Of a DNA stretch of 64,000 bases, positions 1-10,760 are shown piece after piece; position 1 is the first letter of the stretch, and each line of letters opens with the position of its first letter. Below the pieces are notes generated by a model, which saw only the letters and a list, made by a program, of their open reading frames with translations, did not search any database and was not told the DNA's origin. Origin of the DNA: Salvia splendens (Eukaryota > Streptophyta > Magnoliopsida > Lamiales > Lamiaceae); NCBI RefSeq assembly GCF_004379255.2, contig NC_056034.1, positions 8,310,501 through 8,374,500 of the forward strand. The letters are read 5' to 3'. A program made the translations under genes and the position numbers.

Positions 1-507
1 TTGATGCATCACATCACATGTGATTATGGATGGGTATGATATATTTTAATAAAAAATATTAGAACGTTATAAGCAGAGAATGAGTTTATTTTAAAATCAG
101 TGTTATTAATGATTTAAAATGAAGAAAACGATAGATCATGTTCTAATTTTTTAAAAAAAGTAAATAAATTGATATATTAACTATTGAGAAGAATATGATG
201 GGAGATACTAGTTACTACTTACTAGGAAGTTTAATTTAAAGAACCTACTCCCTCAGCCAAGCCAGTCAAGTGAAATATTTTCTTTTTTTAGCGATAATTA
301 ACGTTTTTCTCTATTACTCTTTTATTCTCTTATTTTTATTTTTTTCTTCTATTTTTATATTAGTAGTACAGTACAATTTTATTCATCTCATACCATATCT
401 AAATTGATGTGCTAAAATAGAATCAAGAAATTATAAACCGACAAGAAAACAAAAGTTTTTGGTCTGGAAAATGTCATAAAAAAAGCAAAAAGAGTTACAG
501 TAGTTAC
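1..507. other. AT-rich intron of the MATE gene
   Basis: No coding signal. The minus-strand donor GTAACT at 507 opens an intron here, so this stretch is the start of intron 2 of the MATE gene. The next exon must lie to the left of the window. Confidence 0.6.
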
Positions 508-1430
508 CAGAGCATGATGGCTGAAGCGACAGACAATTTGACGAAGCTCCACAGGTTATGAAAAGCCCCTAATGAGAAACCCGTCCACGCCCTTCCGCAC
601 GTGCCGCTCAATATGTACACCATCTGCCCCACCACAATGAACCACCAAGACGCGTTCAGCACCACCGCACCGCCCGCCATCCCCCACCCGAGCCTCAGCA
701 TCAGCAGCCAGCTGAACGCCACGTGCAGCACAAGCGCCGCCGCCGCTATCCACGCCATCGCCATGATCTTGCTCTGCGCCTGCAAAAACTTCGCCATCGG
801 GAACACCATCGCGTAGGCATACAGCTGCGGGATCATCCACGCCGCAAGTCTCCCCGCCGCCACCGATATCACCTCCTTCTGCCCGATCGCCAGCAGGAAC
901 GGCGTCGCGAAGATGTAGAGAAACATCAGGAGGAACGCCGTCGACAGCAGAATCACCAGCGATCTCTGCATATAAACCCCCAGCATCTCGATCTGCCCCG
1001 CGCCGTAGGCCTGCCCGCACAGCGTCTCCAGCGCGCTCCCCATCCCCATCTATCATCTCAAAACCCTTCAATTTTTCCGAAATCGAAATTCAAATTAATT
1101 AATTAAGGTCACGTACGTACGTACCATGACGCCCAAGGATAATCCGGCGATGACGGAGTTCTCGACGGAGAAGGCAGCCAGATCGAGCGTGCCGACGTGG
1201 CCGGCGAAGGTTTGGGTGATGGCGCCGAGCGAGTATTGGCAGACGGAGGTGAAGATGGCCGGGCCGGCTAAATACCACAGCCTTTTCGACTCCGCTATGA
1301 ACTCCTTGCAGAATTGACCGGGGCTTGTGATAGGAGAAATGTCTTCGCCTTCAACGACGGAAGAGTGATCGAGGACGGGAGGCCCGGGTTCTTGGTGTTC
1401 GAGAAGGGGCTGTTTGGCTGAGTGTTCCAT
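508..1430 (-). CDS. MATE/DTX-family efflux transporter, 5' part (two exons; 3' end outside window)
   Basis: This is a multi-spanning membrane antiporter of the MATE (DTX) family. Such proteins export or sequester secondary metabolites or toxic compounds in exchange for H+ at the plasma membrane or tonoplast. Exon 1 runs 1430..1125 from the ATG at 1430 to ATG|GTACGT. Exon 2 runs 1049..508, from an acceptor ending ATAG to CTCTG|GTAACT. The first intron is phase 0 and only 75 bp long. The N-terminus is short and acidic with a PLL motif near residue 9. The family block QTFAGHVGTLDLAAFSVEN is followed across the intron by GMGSALETLCGQAYGAGQ, the strongly conserved plant MATE signature. About 283 residues are present of the usual 480-510, so roughly the C-terminal 40% is missing because the window starts here. 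The substrate cannot be read from the sequence; the motifs resemble the plant DTX27-35-type clade. Confidence 0.93.
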
Positions 1431-2560
1431 TTTTTTTCCTCAGTTGAAGAAAATATGAGTGAACTATACGTACTGTATTTAAGTGAAACACATAATAGTT
1501 GAGTAAAAAAAAAAAACTATTATGAGTTGAGTTGCATTATCATTTTTTTATGGGGCCTTTGGTTTAACCCAAAAAAAAGCAACTATGGGACCTCTTTATT
1601 ATTAGATCTTCTAATCTCATGTCATGAGGTGTGTTTCAAAGTGCACAGAATAAATTACTGTATTATCAGTATTGAGCTCGTATTTTAGATGATCTACTAA
1701 TGGGCAAATTATATTTAATTGACAGATTAGTAACAGCAACATCAAATTGAAGGCATCATTACACCGTATAATATTAATGTCATTTTTCACTTGAATATCA
1801 ATGTGTTTATAAAAAAAAATTTGACACCATTCTATAAATATTAGTACTAGTACTTAAAACAAAATACACATATCAAACTTGAATATATTCTATACTAGTG
1901 GAGTAGTATATTTTCTACTACTATATAATAATTTCAGCACATAATTCATCTTTCCGATTGAAAAGTTGCATATATAAATCACCCACATGCAATACCATAA
2001 TGGGTTGCAATAATTTGCACCACAAATGCATTAGCAATGTTATGTGCGTACTAATTAGACTTTTACAGAAGCCTCAAAATCTAAAATAGCATAATTATTC
2101 ATCCATGTAAATGATTGGTATATATATATATACATCTGATTCATATACAAGAATATTGCAATGATATAATTGCAGCTTCACATAATCACAGACCAAGAAA
2201 ATTAGTAGAACAACCAACCCAGGTAAATTAAGTAAATTACACGCGAGTGCAATTACGTGTTATTATGTTTTTTTATTAGAACACTTGTTAATATGTTTTC
2301 ATTCTAGATTATTTGATTACTTGTAGTATAAGTTAATACTACTATATGACAGGAGTTTTCACGTAATCTACTTTGTACTATTCTCTAACCTGGAATTTCT
2401 GCAGCTAAATAAAACAAGAGTCAGTAAGCAACCAATTACTGTCTGTGAATTTCACTAGACATTTAATGCGTGATTGGGTACCAGCTGACATGAACAATAA
2501 ATGAAAACAAATAAAACATATGAGATATCGTATTCAATTAAGATCTTTGCAATAATAAAA
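1431..2560. other. Intergenic AT-rich spacer upstream of the MATE gene
   Basis: This would hold the MATE promoter (minus strand, just above 1430). No convincing ORF, RNA gene or terminal-repeat element is visible. Confidence 0.5.
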
Positions 2561-3120
2561 AGAGCAAATTGTCTATAGAGTCCTAAACTTTTAAAAAGTT
2601 TTGGTTTTTCCATAAACTTTAAATGTTGCATGAAAAGTTTATCGGACTGTGTAAATTTTCCATTTAACTCGACCCAATAAATTTCCGGCCCAAACTTATC
2701 CAACGTGGCACGCCGGAGGTATGACTTAGCAAATCGTCGGCAATACATAAAACGAGCGCCGTTTTATGCGTTTTGAATTAAATTAAAATTAGGCTTTCAT
2801 TCTCATGTGTTGAAGATAGGATGTTCGAAGTTCGCGTTTTGATCTTAGGGCTGAAGTTCGCGTTTTTTATGTTAGGGCAATTTGGGCATAAGGGTTTAGG
2901 AGAATTAAAAAAAAAGTTTTGTCATGTCATCACACACTCAACATCCACGCCATCATCCACGTCAACTTAAACACACTCCAGCACACTACTTAGCCAGAAA
3001 ATCCGACTTGGGAAATCAAAGCAGTGGGGTAAAGCTCATGACTTTTCATGCAACATTTAATGTTCATGGGAAAAACCAAACTTTTTTTAAAGTACATAAT
3101 TTTTCAGGCAATTTGCCCTA
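2561..3120. mobile_element. Non-autonomous MITE with long imperfect terminal inverted repeats
   Basis: The left end begins AGAGCAAATTGTC. The right end, reverse complemented, begins TAGGGCAAATTGCC. The similarity continues inward through about 90 bp, including a shared ATGTTGCATGAAAAGT block on opposite strands. The ends fit Mutator-like MITEs, but the flanks are A-rich so the target duplication cannot be fixed. The short ORFs inside are not genes. Confidence 0.6.
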
Positions 3121-3501
3121 ATAAAAAAAACAAAATACTTCACTAACGCACAATCAATAGTCTTGCTTTTTTTTTTATGATTCATCGTCTATAAAAATGA
3201 GTCTCATTCAACTTTTAGTAGTAAATGTCTCCAATGATATCAATCTCATTTTTGTTAACAATACATTAACAAGAACTTCATGAACAAGAAAACTACAAAA
3301 AAGATGTTCACATGAATGGCCACTCAGAGCCATCGAGCATAACTCTTAGGCCTCTGGCCTTGACGGAAGGTGATCAACTAGTAGATACTACACTTACTAA
3401 AAAACAGATATTTAGTCAGTGTGAGATCGAGCATTCATGGACGGAGTTAGCATACAGCTAGAATGGGCAAATGCCCCTCTTCCAATTTCCTCTCATATAT
3501 A
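3121..3501. other. Spacer, probable old repeat flanking a Stowaway insertion
   Basis: No gene is visible. The text on both sides of the neighbouring Stowaway element (about 3437-3501 and 3747-3885, ending near CTGGCTCGGTCCCTGAG) looks like one older repeat that the Stowaway element split. The family is not recognised. Confidence 0.35.
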
Positions 3502-3744
3502 CTCCCTCCGTCTCAAGTTACTTGAGTCGTATTCCATTTTGGGTTATCCCAAATTATTTGAGTCATTTCTCTTTTTGGCTAAAAAAAAATCATCTAATCA
3601 CACTTACTTTATTATTTCTTTTACTTTACCCTCCCTCCTCTCTCTTAATTTATTCTCTCTTCTACTTTATTTAACTCATTAAACACAACTTTCTTAAATC
3701 CCGTGCCGAAAAGAAACGCCTCAAGTAATGTGGGACGGAGGGAG
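3502..3744. mobile_element. Stowaway-type (Tc1/mariner) MITE
   Basis: Starts CTCCCTCCGTCTC and ends GGGACGGAGGGAG, with a TA target duplication at 3500-3501 and 3745-3746. These are the classic plant Stowaway termini. It is non-coding. Confidence 0.85.
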
Positions 3745-4148
3745 TATAATAATTATTTACTATAAAACTTATTTATTTTAATTTTTCACTAATTTCCCCT
3801 CATAAAACTCTTAAATTTTATCTATGTACATTTTTGTGCCTCTCGCCTCTCAGTATAAATTTCTGGCTCGGTCCCTGAGAGCATTGAAGTCTGAGTATTG
3901 GAGTTGTGGCGCATGTTGCTCTAGAGTTTAGAGTTTAGTGGCATGCATTCCCTCCTCATTGAGTTAAAAGATCAAGGATGAAAAGTGCACTGTTATATGG
4001 GTTGATAATCTTAGTGCAATACTTGCACAGTTTATATGATTTCTTGGGTTTGTTCTTTCATTCACAAATAACTATAGGCCTGAACGATCACGACGTTTAA
4101 AAACCTAAGGCCTAACCCAGCCCATATAACCTCAAATCATTTTAATAA
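3745..4148. other. Non-coding spacer
   Basis: No gene is visible. It contains the right part of the older repeat split by the Stowaway MITE and ends at the MULE-type hairpin. Confidence 0.4.
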
Positions 4149-4482
4149 GAGTAAAGACCAAAACTGGTCCATGAACATATGCCTATTTTATAATTTTGGT
4201 CATATACTCTATCTTTTGAATTTTTGCATCCTGAACATTTCAACTCGGATCACAATTGGTCCTACTCCTACACTAACAATTCCGTCAATTTTTAAACGGT
4301 TTTAACCCGAATGGGACTGTTAAAACCATCAAAATCGGGTTAAAACAGTTTAAAAATTGACGGAATTGTTAGTGTAGGTCCAATTGTGATATGAGTTGAA
4401 ATGTTCAGGATGCAAAAATTCAAAAGATAAAGTATATGACCAAAATCGTAAAATATACATATGTTCAGGATCAGTTTACTCT
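4149..4482. mobile_element. Mutator-like MITE, near-perfect 334-bp hairpin with 9-bp TSD
   Basis: The ends are GAGTAAAGACC and, on the opposite strand, GAGTAAACTGATCC. The two arms (about 160 bp each) are inverted copies almost to the centre. An exact 9-bp target duplication TTTTAATAA lies at 4140-4148 and 4483-4491, which is diagnostic of Mutator-like transposition. There is no coding capacity. Confidence 0.85.
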
Positions 4483-4491
4483 TTTAATAAA

Positions 4492-5637
4492 TCCCACATT
4501 TTCTGCCTGATTGATATCAAGAGTTTATCCTAAACTCCTTTCTTTGCACCATCTAACCCTATGCATAGTCTTTGATTTAATGCTTATATAGTTAGATTCA
4601 TAAAATTCAATCCAAATCTTGCTTATTACATTAGACAAGCAATATTTTATATGTCATTCACCTCAGAGTATATGCTAGCCTTAGCATTATTCTTTTAGTT
4701 TTGTATCATATATTTTGATTTTAATATCTCAAAAATTGTAATCAACTTTGTTAAATTATAGAATAAAAATAAAAAAAAGTTTGATTTATTTATTTTATTT
4801 ATTTAAGCAAAATAAAACAAAAAAAATTATAATTTTTATGTCGTTTGTAAAATAATACTAATAATTATTATTAAGATATTAAAATTAAAATAATATGTAA
4901 GCAAAAGGATGATGTTATCTTAAATAATAGTACTACTTTTTTTCATAAAACGCCTTACTATGGAGGGTTAGGCGAACCTTCAATGGCTCAACCCGATCAT
5001 TGAATATATAAAATGGTACATATTGTGCCCGAGAGTGGCAACAACAGTTGTAAATGATTATAGTCAATACTTATCGGAAGATACTAACAGAAAGTGGGTA
5101 GCATAAGCACTTCTCTGATAGATTGAAGTATTGAACCATAACATATTGCTAAAAATTGTTGCAGTGGAAAAAACAATTAATTGGAAAATAAAAAAAATCA
5201 AGAGATGAAGTTATAGCAAGAATAATGGAGGAAATCAATTAAAGATTATGGAAAATCAAATGAAGAAGATATTGGTAGAATTAGAATATATTTTTCATGT
5301 ATAGCTCTATAAATGGTTGTGAAATCATTTGAGAGAATTCATTCCAAGTCTAATACTACTATGTAGTTGGAGAAGTTTAAGTTATTTATTTATTTTATTT
5401 TCTCCATTTTACTTTAGTATGTAATTATAAATTTATGAAATTCTAATCAAACAAATATAAATCCTGTGTATGATATCCTAAGCTAGACCCTTTTAACACT
5501 CCAATTAAATAACATAATCAAAGTTTTCTTAACCAATATAATATGCGTACGGATTCAACAGATATAATCCGACCAGGATTACGGATTTACGCAGATTCTC
5601 TATGAAGAAAATGAATTTCACATACAGAAAATTATAA
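4492..5637. other. AT-rich spacer upstream of the ARO gene
   Basis: Nothing gene-like was found. The proximal promoter of the ARO gene should lie between here and 5932. Confidence 0.45.
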
Positions 5638-5685
5638 CAGTAACAATAACAATAACAATAACAATAACAATAACAATAACAATAA
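5638..5685. repeat. (TAACAA)n microsatellite
   Basis: About eight tandem copies of TAACAA lie some 250 bp upstream of the ARO start codon. Confidence 0.9.
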
Positions 5686-5932
5686 AATAATATATTCCCA
5701 GATGTAAAAAAGAAACCAAAATCAGAAGGTACAACTGTCTATGGCACAAACATGCGATGCACAAAAAAAGAAAAAAAAATAACTTTTTAATTCCATTTCC
5801 CCAACCTGCTCATTCCGAATTCTCAGACCAATCAAAAGAAAGAGAGAGCGTGTTGAGTTTGGACACAGTCAATGAGTTGGCGAAACCGCACAAAACTTCC
5901 CTAAAATCCCCTTCGACCTCGATTGACTGATA

Positions 5933-7837
5933 ATGGCGGCGAAACCCACATCGGCGGCGACGACGCTGTCAGCCATCTCCCAAAAGCTCCAGCCCCAAAA
6001 GCAGACCGCAATCGAGCAGCAAGAGAAGCGAATCGAGGAGGTTTTATCCTACCCGATCCTCTTATCCGACCAAATCAGCGGCGCCGTCAAGGAAGCCGAA
6101 ATCTTCAAATTCGAGTGCTCCGAGGTCGGCAAGCAGGTCGACCGCCTCTGCCAGATGCTCCGCACCGCCGTCCGCCTCGCCACCTCCACCGCCCCCGGCG
6201 CCACCTTCTACGTCCGCCCCGTCCGCCGCATCGCCACCGAGGTCACCAAAAATCTCGAGAAATCCCTAACCCTCGTCAAAAAATGCCGCCGCCGAAACCC
6301 CCTTCGCCGCGTCGTCACCATCGTCTCCTCCGCCGAATTCAGGAAGCTCCACAACCTCCTCGACTCCTCCGTTGCTGACATGAAATGGGTCCTCAGCGTC
6401 TACGAGGCCGGCGGCGGGGGTATCGTCCTCACTTTACCCCCAATCGCTAGTAACGATCCTATGATTTCTTGGGTTTGGTCTTTCGTTTCTTCCTTGTATA
6501 TGGGTCAATTGCCGGATAAAATCGAAGCTGCCAATGAATTAGCTTCGTTAGCCAAAGATAATGACAGGAACAAGCAGATTATAGTTGAAGAAGGCGGTAT
6601 TCCGCCATTGTTGAAGCTGTTAAAGGATAGTACATCGGCGGAGGGGCAAGCTGCTGCTGCTTCTGCTCTCTATAATTTAGCTACTGATGTGTCAAGAGTT
6701 CGAGCAATCATCGATGAATCTGGTGTTCCAACTATTGTGCAAGTTTTAAGCGATTCGCCTATGAAGGTTCAGATTAGGGTTGCGAATGTGGTTGCTAGAA
6801 TGGCGGAGCACTGCCCCTTGGCTCAAGAGGATTTCGCACGGGAGAATGCGATTAGGCCTCTTGTCACATTGATGTCACATGATTTGTTGATGGAGGATTC
6901 GAAGCTCAAATCCGGGTTGCAAAGCATCCATTCCATTGTTCAGATCAACAAGGAGATGGAGAGCAAGAGTTTGTATAAGCCGGGATTAGGCACTTCTAAG
7001 TCTATGCATTACTCAGAGGGAAGTGGCAAGGGAGGTAACAGGAAGGATAGAGAGAACGAGAAGCCGGAGGTGAAACACAAACTCAAAGTCAGTTGTGCTG
7101 AAGCATTGTGGATGTTGGCTAAAGGGAATGTGCCAAATAGCAAGAGAATCACAGAGACCAAGGGTTTGCTTTGTTTAGCTAAGCTGGTTGAAACCGAGGA
7201 AGGGGAGTTGCAGTTGAACTGCTTGATGACCATAATGGAGATAACAAACGCAGCTGAATCCAATGCTGACCTCAGAAGGGCGACTTTCAAGACAAATTCC
7301 CCGGCTTCTAAGGCCGTGGTGGATCAGCTCCTTAGAGTGATCAAAGATTCAGATGACTCCCAGCTGCGCATAGCAGCTATAACGGCCATAGGGTGCTTGG
7401 CAAGAGCATTCCCTGCGCGAGAGACTAGGATCGTTGGCCCCTTAGTGGAGCAGCTTGGTCACAGAAATCAGGATGTGGCGATAGAAGCTGCTATTGCACT
7501 CGGGAAATTTACCTGTCCTGATAATTTTCTGTGTGTGGAGCACTCGAAGACTGTTATTGAGTTTAGGGGTGTTCCTCCTCTGATGAGATTGTTGAAGGGA
7601 AATGAGAGGGCGCAGCTTCACGGATTGATCCTGGTGTGCTACCTTGCTATCCACGCAGGGAAGAGCGATGATTTGGAACGAGCAGGAGTGGTGAACGCAT
7701 TTGAGGGGGTGGACCGTGCTTTTGTTGCTCAGCACCCAGAACTGAAAGAACTCATAACTCAGGCACTCTACCATCTTAGTGTCTTCCATCAATCTCACTC
7801 TGGTATGCTTGCTCAGAGGCCGTTTCTAGCGCCATAG
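5933..7837 (+). CDS. ARO: ARMADILLO REPEAT ONLY (ARO)-like protein
   Basis: A single uninterrupted reading frame of 634 codons from the ATG at 5933 to TAG at 7835. ARO proteins are plant armadillo-repeat scaffolds. In Arabidopsis they act in polar growth (pollen tubes, root hairs), shaping actin and ROP/calcium signalling at the cell periphery. Residues 1-34 are low-complexity. Residues about 35-150 form the conserved N-terminal helical region of the family (PILLSDQISGAVKEAE onward). Armadillo repeats follow from about 175 to 320 (EEGGIPPLLKLL, ALYNLATD, ESGVPTIVQVL). After a charged Gly/Lys-rich linker at about 360-385 they resume to about 610. The length fits the family (roughly 615-670 aa), and the compact size is closest to ARO4-type members, though paralogue assignment is not certain. 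The 5' third is GC-rich. An antisense ORF here is a shadow. Confidence 0.93.
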   Translation: MAAKPTSAATTLSAISQKLQPQKQTAIEQQEKRIEEVLSYPILLSDQISGAVKEAEIFKFECSEVGKQVDRLCQMLRTAVRLATSTAPGATFYVRPVRRIATEVTKNLEKSLTLVKKCRRRNPLRRVVTIVSSAEFRKLHNLLDSSVADMKWVLSVYEAGGGGIVLTLPPIASNDPMISWVWSFVSSLYMGQLPDKIEAANELASLAKDNDRNKQIIVEEGGIPPLLKLLKDSTSAEGQAAAASALYNLATDVSRVRAIIDESGVPTIVQVLSDSPMKVQIRVANVVARMAEHCPLAQEDFARENAIRPLVTLMSHDLLMEDSKLKSGLQSIHSIVQINKEMESKSLYKPGLGTSKSMHYSEGSGKGGNRKDRENEKPEVKHKLKVSCAEALWMLAKGNVPNSKRITETKGLLCLAKLVETEEGELQLNCLMTIMEITNAAESNADLRRATFKTNSPASKAVVDQLLRVIKDSDDSQLRIAAITAIGCLARAFPARETRIVGPLVEQLGHRNQDVAIEAAIALGKFTCPDNFLCVEHSKTVIEFRGVPPLMRLLKGNERAQLHGLILVCYLAIHAGKSDDLERAGVVNAFEGVDRAFVAQHPELKELITQALYHLSVFHQSHSGMLAQRPFLAP

Positions 7838-8254
7838 GCCGCCATACGGATAGCTTGCTTGTTTTTTACAACGCATCTCGTCTTCACAGGAGCTGAAGTA
7901 TAAAACTACAGAGGCATGTCCTGTTAGCTTCTATATCTTTGTTGGTTATTGTCAATTTCTAGCTGCTGTTGACATTATAGAGTCAATTGTTTTGGGATGA
8001 TGTGTGAAAATCAAATTTTTTGTACAGGGAATCATTCCTTTTAAGAAAATGAATTGGCTATAGTTTTTGTGCGATTAAAACTTAACCGTAATATGCTCAG
8101 ATTCCTCAATTGATCATTGATTATAAATTACAATGTTAAATCACAACATCCTTTTAACACTTTCATACTATAATTACATCGAGCTACATATCTAGTTTAC
8201 TTTGAGAGACAAAATGAAGATAAAATGCAACACTAAGCTAAAGATTGCCATTTG
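7838..8254. other. 3' UTR of ARO and short intergenic space
   Basis: The first 200-300 bp after the stop are presumably ARO 3' UTR. No further gene is seen before the pseudogene on the other strand. Confidence 0.45.
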
Positions 8255-9163
8255 TCAGCAAGAAGCATGGCTCTTATTGAGTTTTGCTATGGCCGTCGTC
8301 ATCTCCCTCATCCATTTTCTAGCCAACAAATCAGATTGCTCCAATCCTTCACCGAGTGAGTAGAATAGGACTGTATTATACATAGCATGCACATATCCCC
8401 CCTCTGCAGCTCTTGCATATCAGCAAGCCTATCAAAAGTAGGAATTTACCATTAGTGAGCAATAGAAGAATTCATCAATCTACCAGAGCAACTACGAGCT
8501 CTATTATCTTAACCACTTCATTTTTTAGTCCAAGTTTAGTAACAAAAACAATATAGTTTCTTTTAAATTATCAAGATACAGGAGATCATTCATATCCAAC
8601 CCAAAAACAAACCAACTCTAAGTCTCTAACTCACTAACAGATAATTATGCCACAGGGTGCTCAGGTTCTCTACAAAAAAGAGTCAGTATAAATTGGTTTT
8701 GTTTACTTCAAACGGGGATGAGCAATATATAGAACACTGATAAACTGAAAAACTAAACAGGACCATAATACAAATCATGGTCTGTTATAGTAGTATACTC
8801 CAATCCATGTCTGTACAGTTACAGTTGTAGAACTGAGGCCTAAGTGGTCCAGTTCTGCTTCCCGTCAACAAATACAAAAGAATCCAGATTTGGCCTTTAT
8901 TACAGGATTTTGTTTCCAATTATCTTTGATTTTAACTTTTAGTAATCAATTGCTTGGCACTGCACGCTTTGGCCAGAGCCAACCCCTAATTTTAAGGTCA
9001 AAACAGTTCATGCAGACACGGAAGCTGAAGAAAAGGTGGAGGAGAACATCATACCGCCTCTTGTACACTTTGTTCTACCCCTTGACCTTGATGAAAACTA
9101 ACCGCTAGATGGTATTGAGCCAAGTGAAAGCCTTGTTTAGCCACTCAACTGCCTCTTTAGTCA
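8255..9163 (-). pseudogene. Decayed Sel1-repeat (F-box type) protein gene fragment with its intron
   Basis: Two exon-like pieces on the minus strand resemble the C-terminal Sel1 (SEL1-like TPR) repeats of plant F-box/Sel1 proteins such as the one encoded by Arabidopsis At1g70590 (family recalled, not searched). Exon A, 9163..9055, encodes KEAVEWLNK, then in a shifted frame AQYHLAVSFHQGQGVEQ, and ends at a donor GCG|GTATGA. Exon B begins after an acceptor GATAG at 8429 and runs 8428..8255. Its codons match the next repeat (AAEGGYVHAMYN, LGEGLEQ, ARKWM). Lesions: a frameshift inside exon A, a TGA where the repeat normally has Trp at the start of exon B, and a further frameshift after ARKWM followed by a stop. 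The preserved intron of about 626 bp means this is a relic of an ordinary gene copy and not a retrocopy. No F-box part was found upstream. Confidence 0.7.
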
Positions 9164-9378
9164 GATTCTTTTATTGTGGAACAAGGCCACTAGGTCAAGG
9201 GAATCATTTAAGAAGTTTTGGTTAACAGTAGTTAAGAAGCGTCATAATCAACTTAAATGACATAGCTCAATTATCATTTACCATGAATACAACTTCGTGT
9301 GAAAGCAGTCGCCTTGCAAACACAGACTGCTCCACTATCTCAGCAGCAGATATAGGAGTATTTCTCATGAATCCCATT

Positions 9379-10127
9379 CTGCCAAAGAAATCAACAGGAA
9401 CAATCATTACTTGGATCACAAAATATACATTCAGAATAGCATTCTTCTGTTAAAATTTGCAACAAGTGTTTTAGTCTGAGCACATCCTTTTTAAGCTCAA
9501 AAAATTTCAGTCCCAACTTCATCTTCATAGAAGACAAAAAGGAGCATTTGTCCACTTACATACACGTATAGTAATAAGAAACTAAAAATATATTTAAAGA
9601 GAATTAAATCTACATATAGAATAAAAATCTTACTTCATGGTGTAGCAAAACTGACAATTCATAGCACACCTCACTTGAGTAGAACACATACTGAGGCCCG
9701 GCCCCTAAGGCAAGGAATCACGAATGGTTTTTATCACTAGTCCGTCCTCCAAAGTGAACAGTATCTGTAACTCCCAAATGTATGATACAGTTCTCTAAAC
9801 TATTTAAGTGCATGAAACTGAAAGTACTACATATGCATCTATATACAGCACATAGCTATACAATGATGATTCACTAAACTGTTGGGATATGTTTTTCTCT
9901 TCGTGGTTCCCTATGAAGACATAACCATATCCTTTAAGTTTAGTCCCTTGAGTTCAGCATGTAAGCTGAATTTTTGAAATCGTTATCAAATTTATGCTAC
10001 AAAAAATTCATTAGAAGAACATCGAGCAAGCAAATCATAGGCCGCTAAAAGTAGGCAGGTTAACTATAAAAAGGTGGATACGCTTAATAAGTTTTAAAAT
10101 TTTAAATAAGTTACTACAATTCATCAA
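9379..10127. other. Non-coding spacer
   Basis: AT-rich with no open frame of note. An unidentified exon-like piece lies just below it on the minus strand (9378..9282); see findings. Confidence 0.4.
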
Positions 10128-10186
10128 GCGTTTGTAGTCCAACGGTTAGGATAATTGCCTTCCAAGCAATAGACCCGGCAAACGCA
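10128..10186 (+). pseudogene. tRNA-Gly(TCC) pseudogene lacking the T arm
   Basis: The 59-nt sequence has a paired 7-bp acceptor stem (GCGTTTG with CAAACGC), a D arm (GTCC...GGAT) and an anticodon stem ATTGC/GCAAT around the loop CTTCCAA, with anticodon TCC. After the variable nucleotides AGA there is a single CCCGG and then the 3' acceptor strand. An intact plant tRNA-Gly(TCC) is about 72 nt and has two CCCGG copies bounding the T arm. The 13 missing nucleotides equal one CCCGG plus the 8 nt between the copies. It cannot form a canonical cytosolic tRNA. Confidence 0.85.
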
Positions 10187-10760
10187 TGTTTTTATTACCA
10201 TTTTTTATTTCTATTTTAAGTTTTATGACAATTTTTAATAAGCAAACAGAAATTATTTCCCAACTGTTGTGCTGTTTGGCTCCAGTAAAGTTTCCTTTCT
10301 TTTTTTGTTGTTTGCAGTCCACTGACTGTTACTGTTTGGCATAATCCTGCGTCGTTCTCACTTGGGACAAGTGAGATCGAGAGATTAATCATTGCGCATT
10401 TACGACTGAATTAAAAGTAAGATTAATTGGAAATTTAGAAGCACATATCCTGAAATCTGGTAGATGCTATTGTTTAATTACTTCAAAATATAGCTTATAG
10501 AATTGACCCATGCAATAGTGCGGTCGTATACATGACCAAAACAAGATATTACATCTCACTGTTCTGGACAACTGGAAGAGGCATAAATAAAATTACATGT
10601 CTCTCTCTTACATTGGGTAGGTATAGTATACTACAACACATTGCTTTTGGCTTCTTCTCAACCTCAGACCGTTTGTGGAGCTTGTCTTTGTAGCCCTCCC
10701 TCCCTCCCATCATCTGATACCGGGGATATCGCATAACCAACCCAATCTCTCACCTACAAT
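10187..10760. other. 3' UTR of PRP17 (minus strand) and spacer
   Basis: If the terminal exon at 10767..10761 is right, the minus-strand sequence below 10760 is the 3' UTR, with TGTAA- and T-rich stretches around 10530-10600. A 63-codon ORF here is not a gene. Confidence 0.45.

Noticed and set aside
8960..9108. Short plus-strand coding-like stretch ending LPLDLDEN
   Set aside because: It is the complement of the Sel1 pseudogene exon, which explains its codon-like look.
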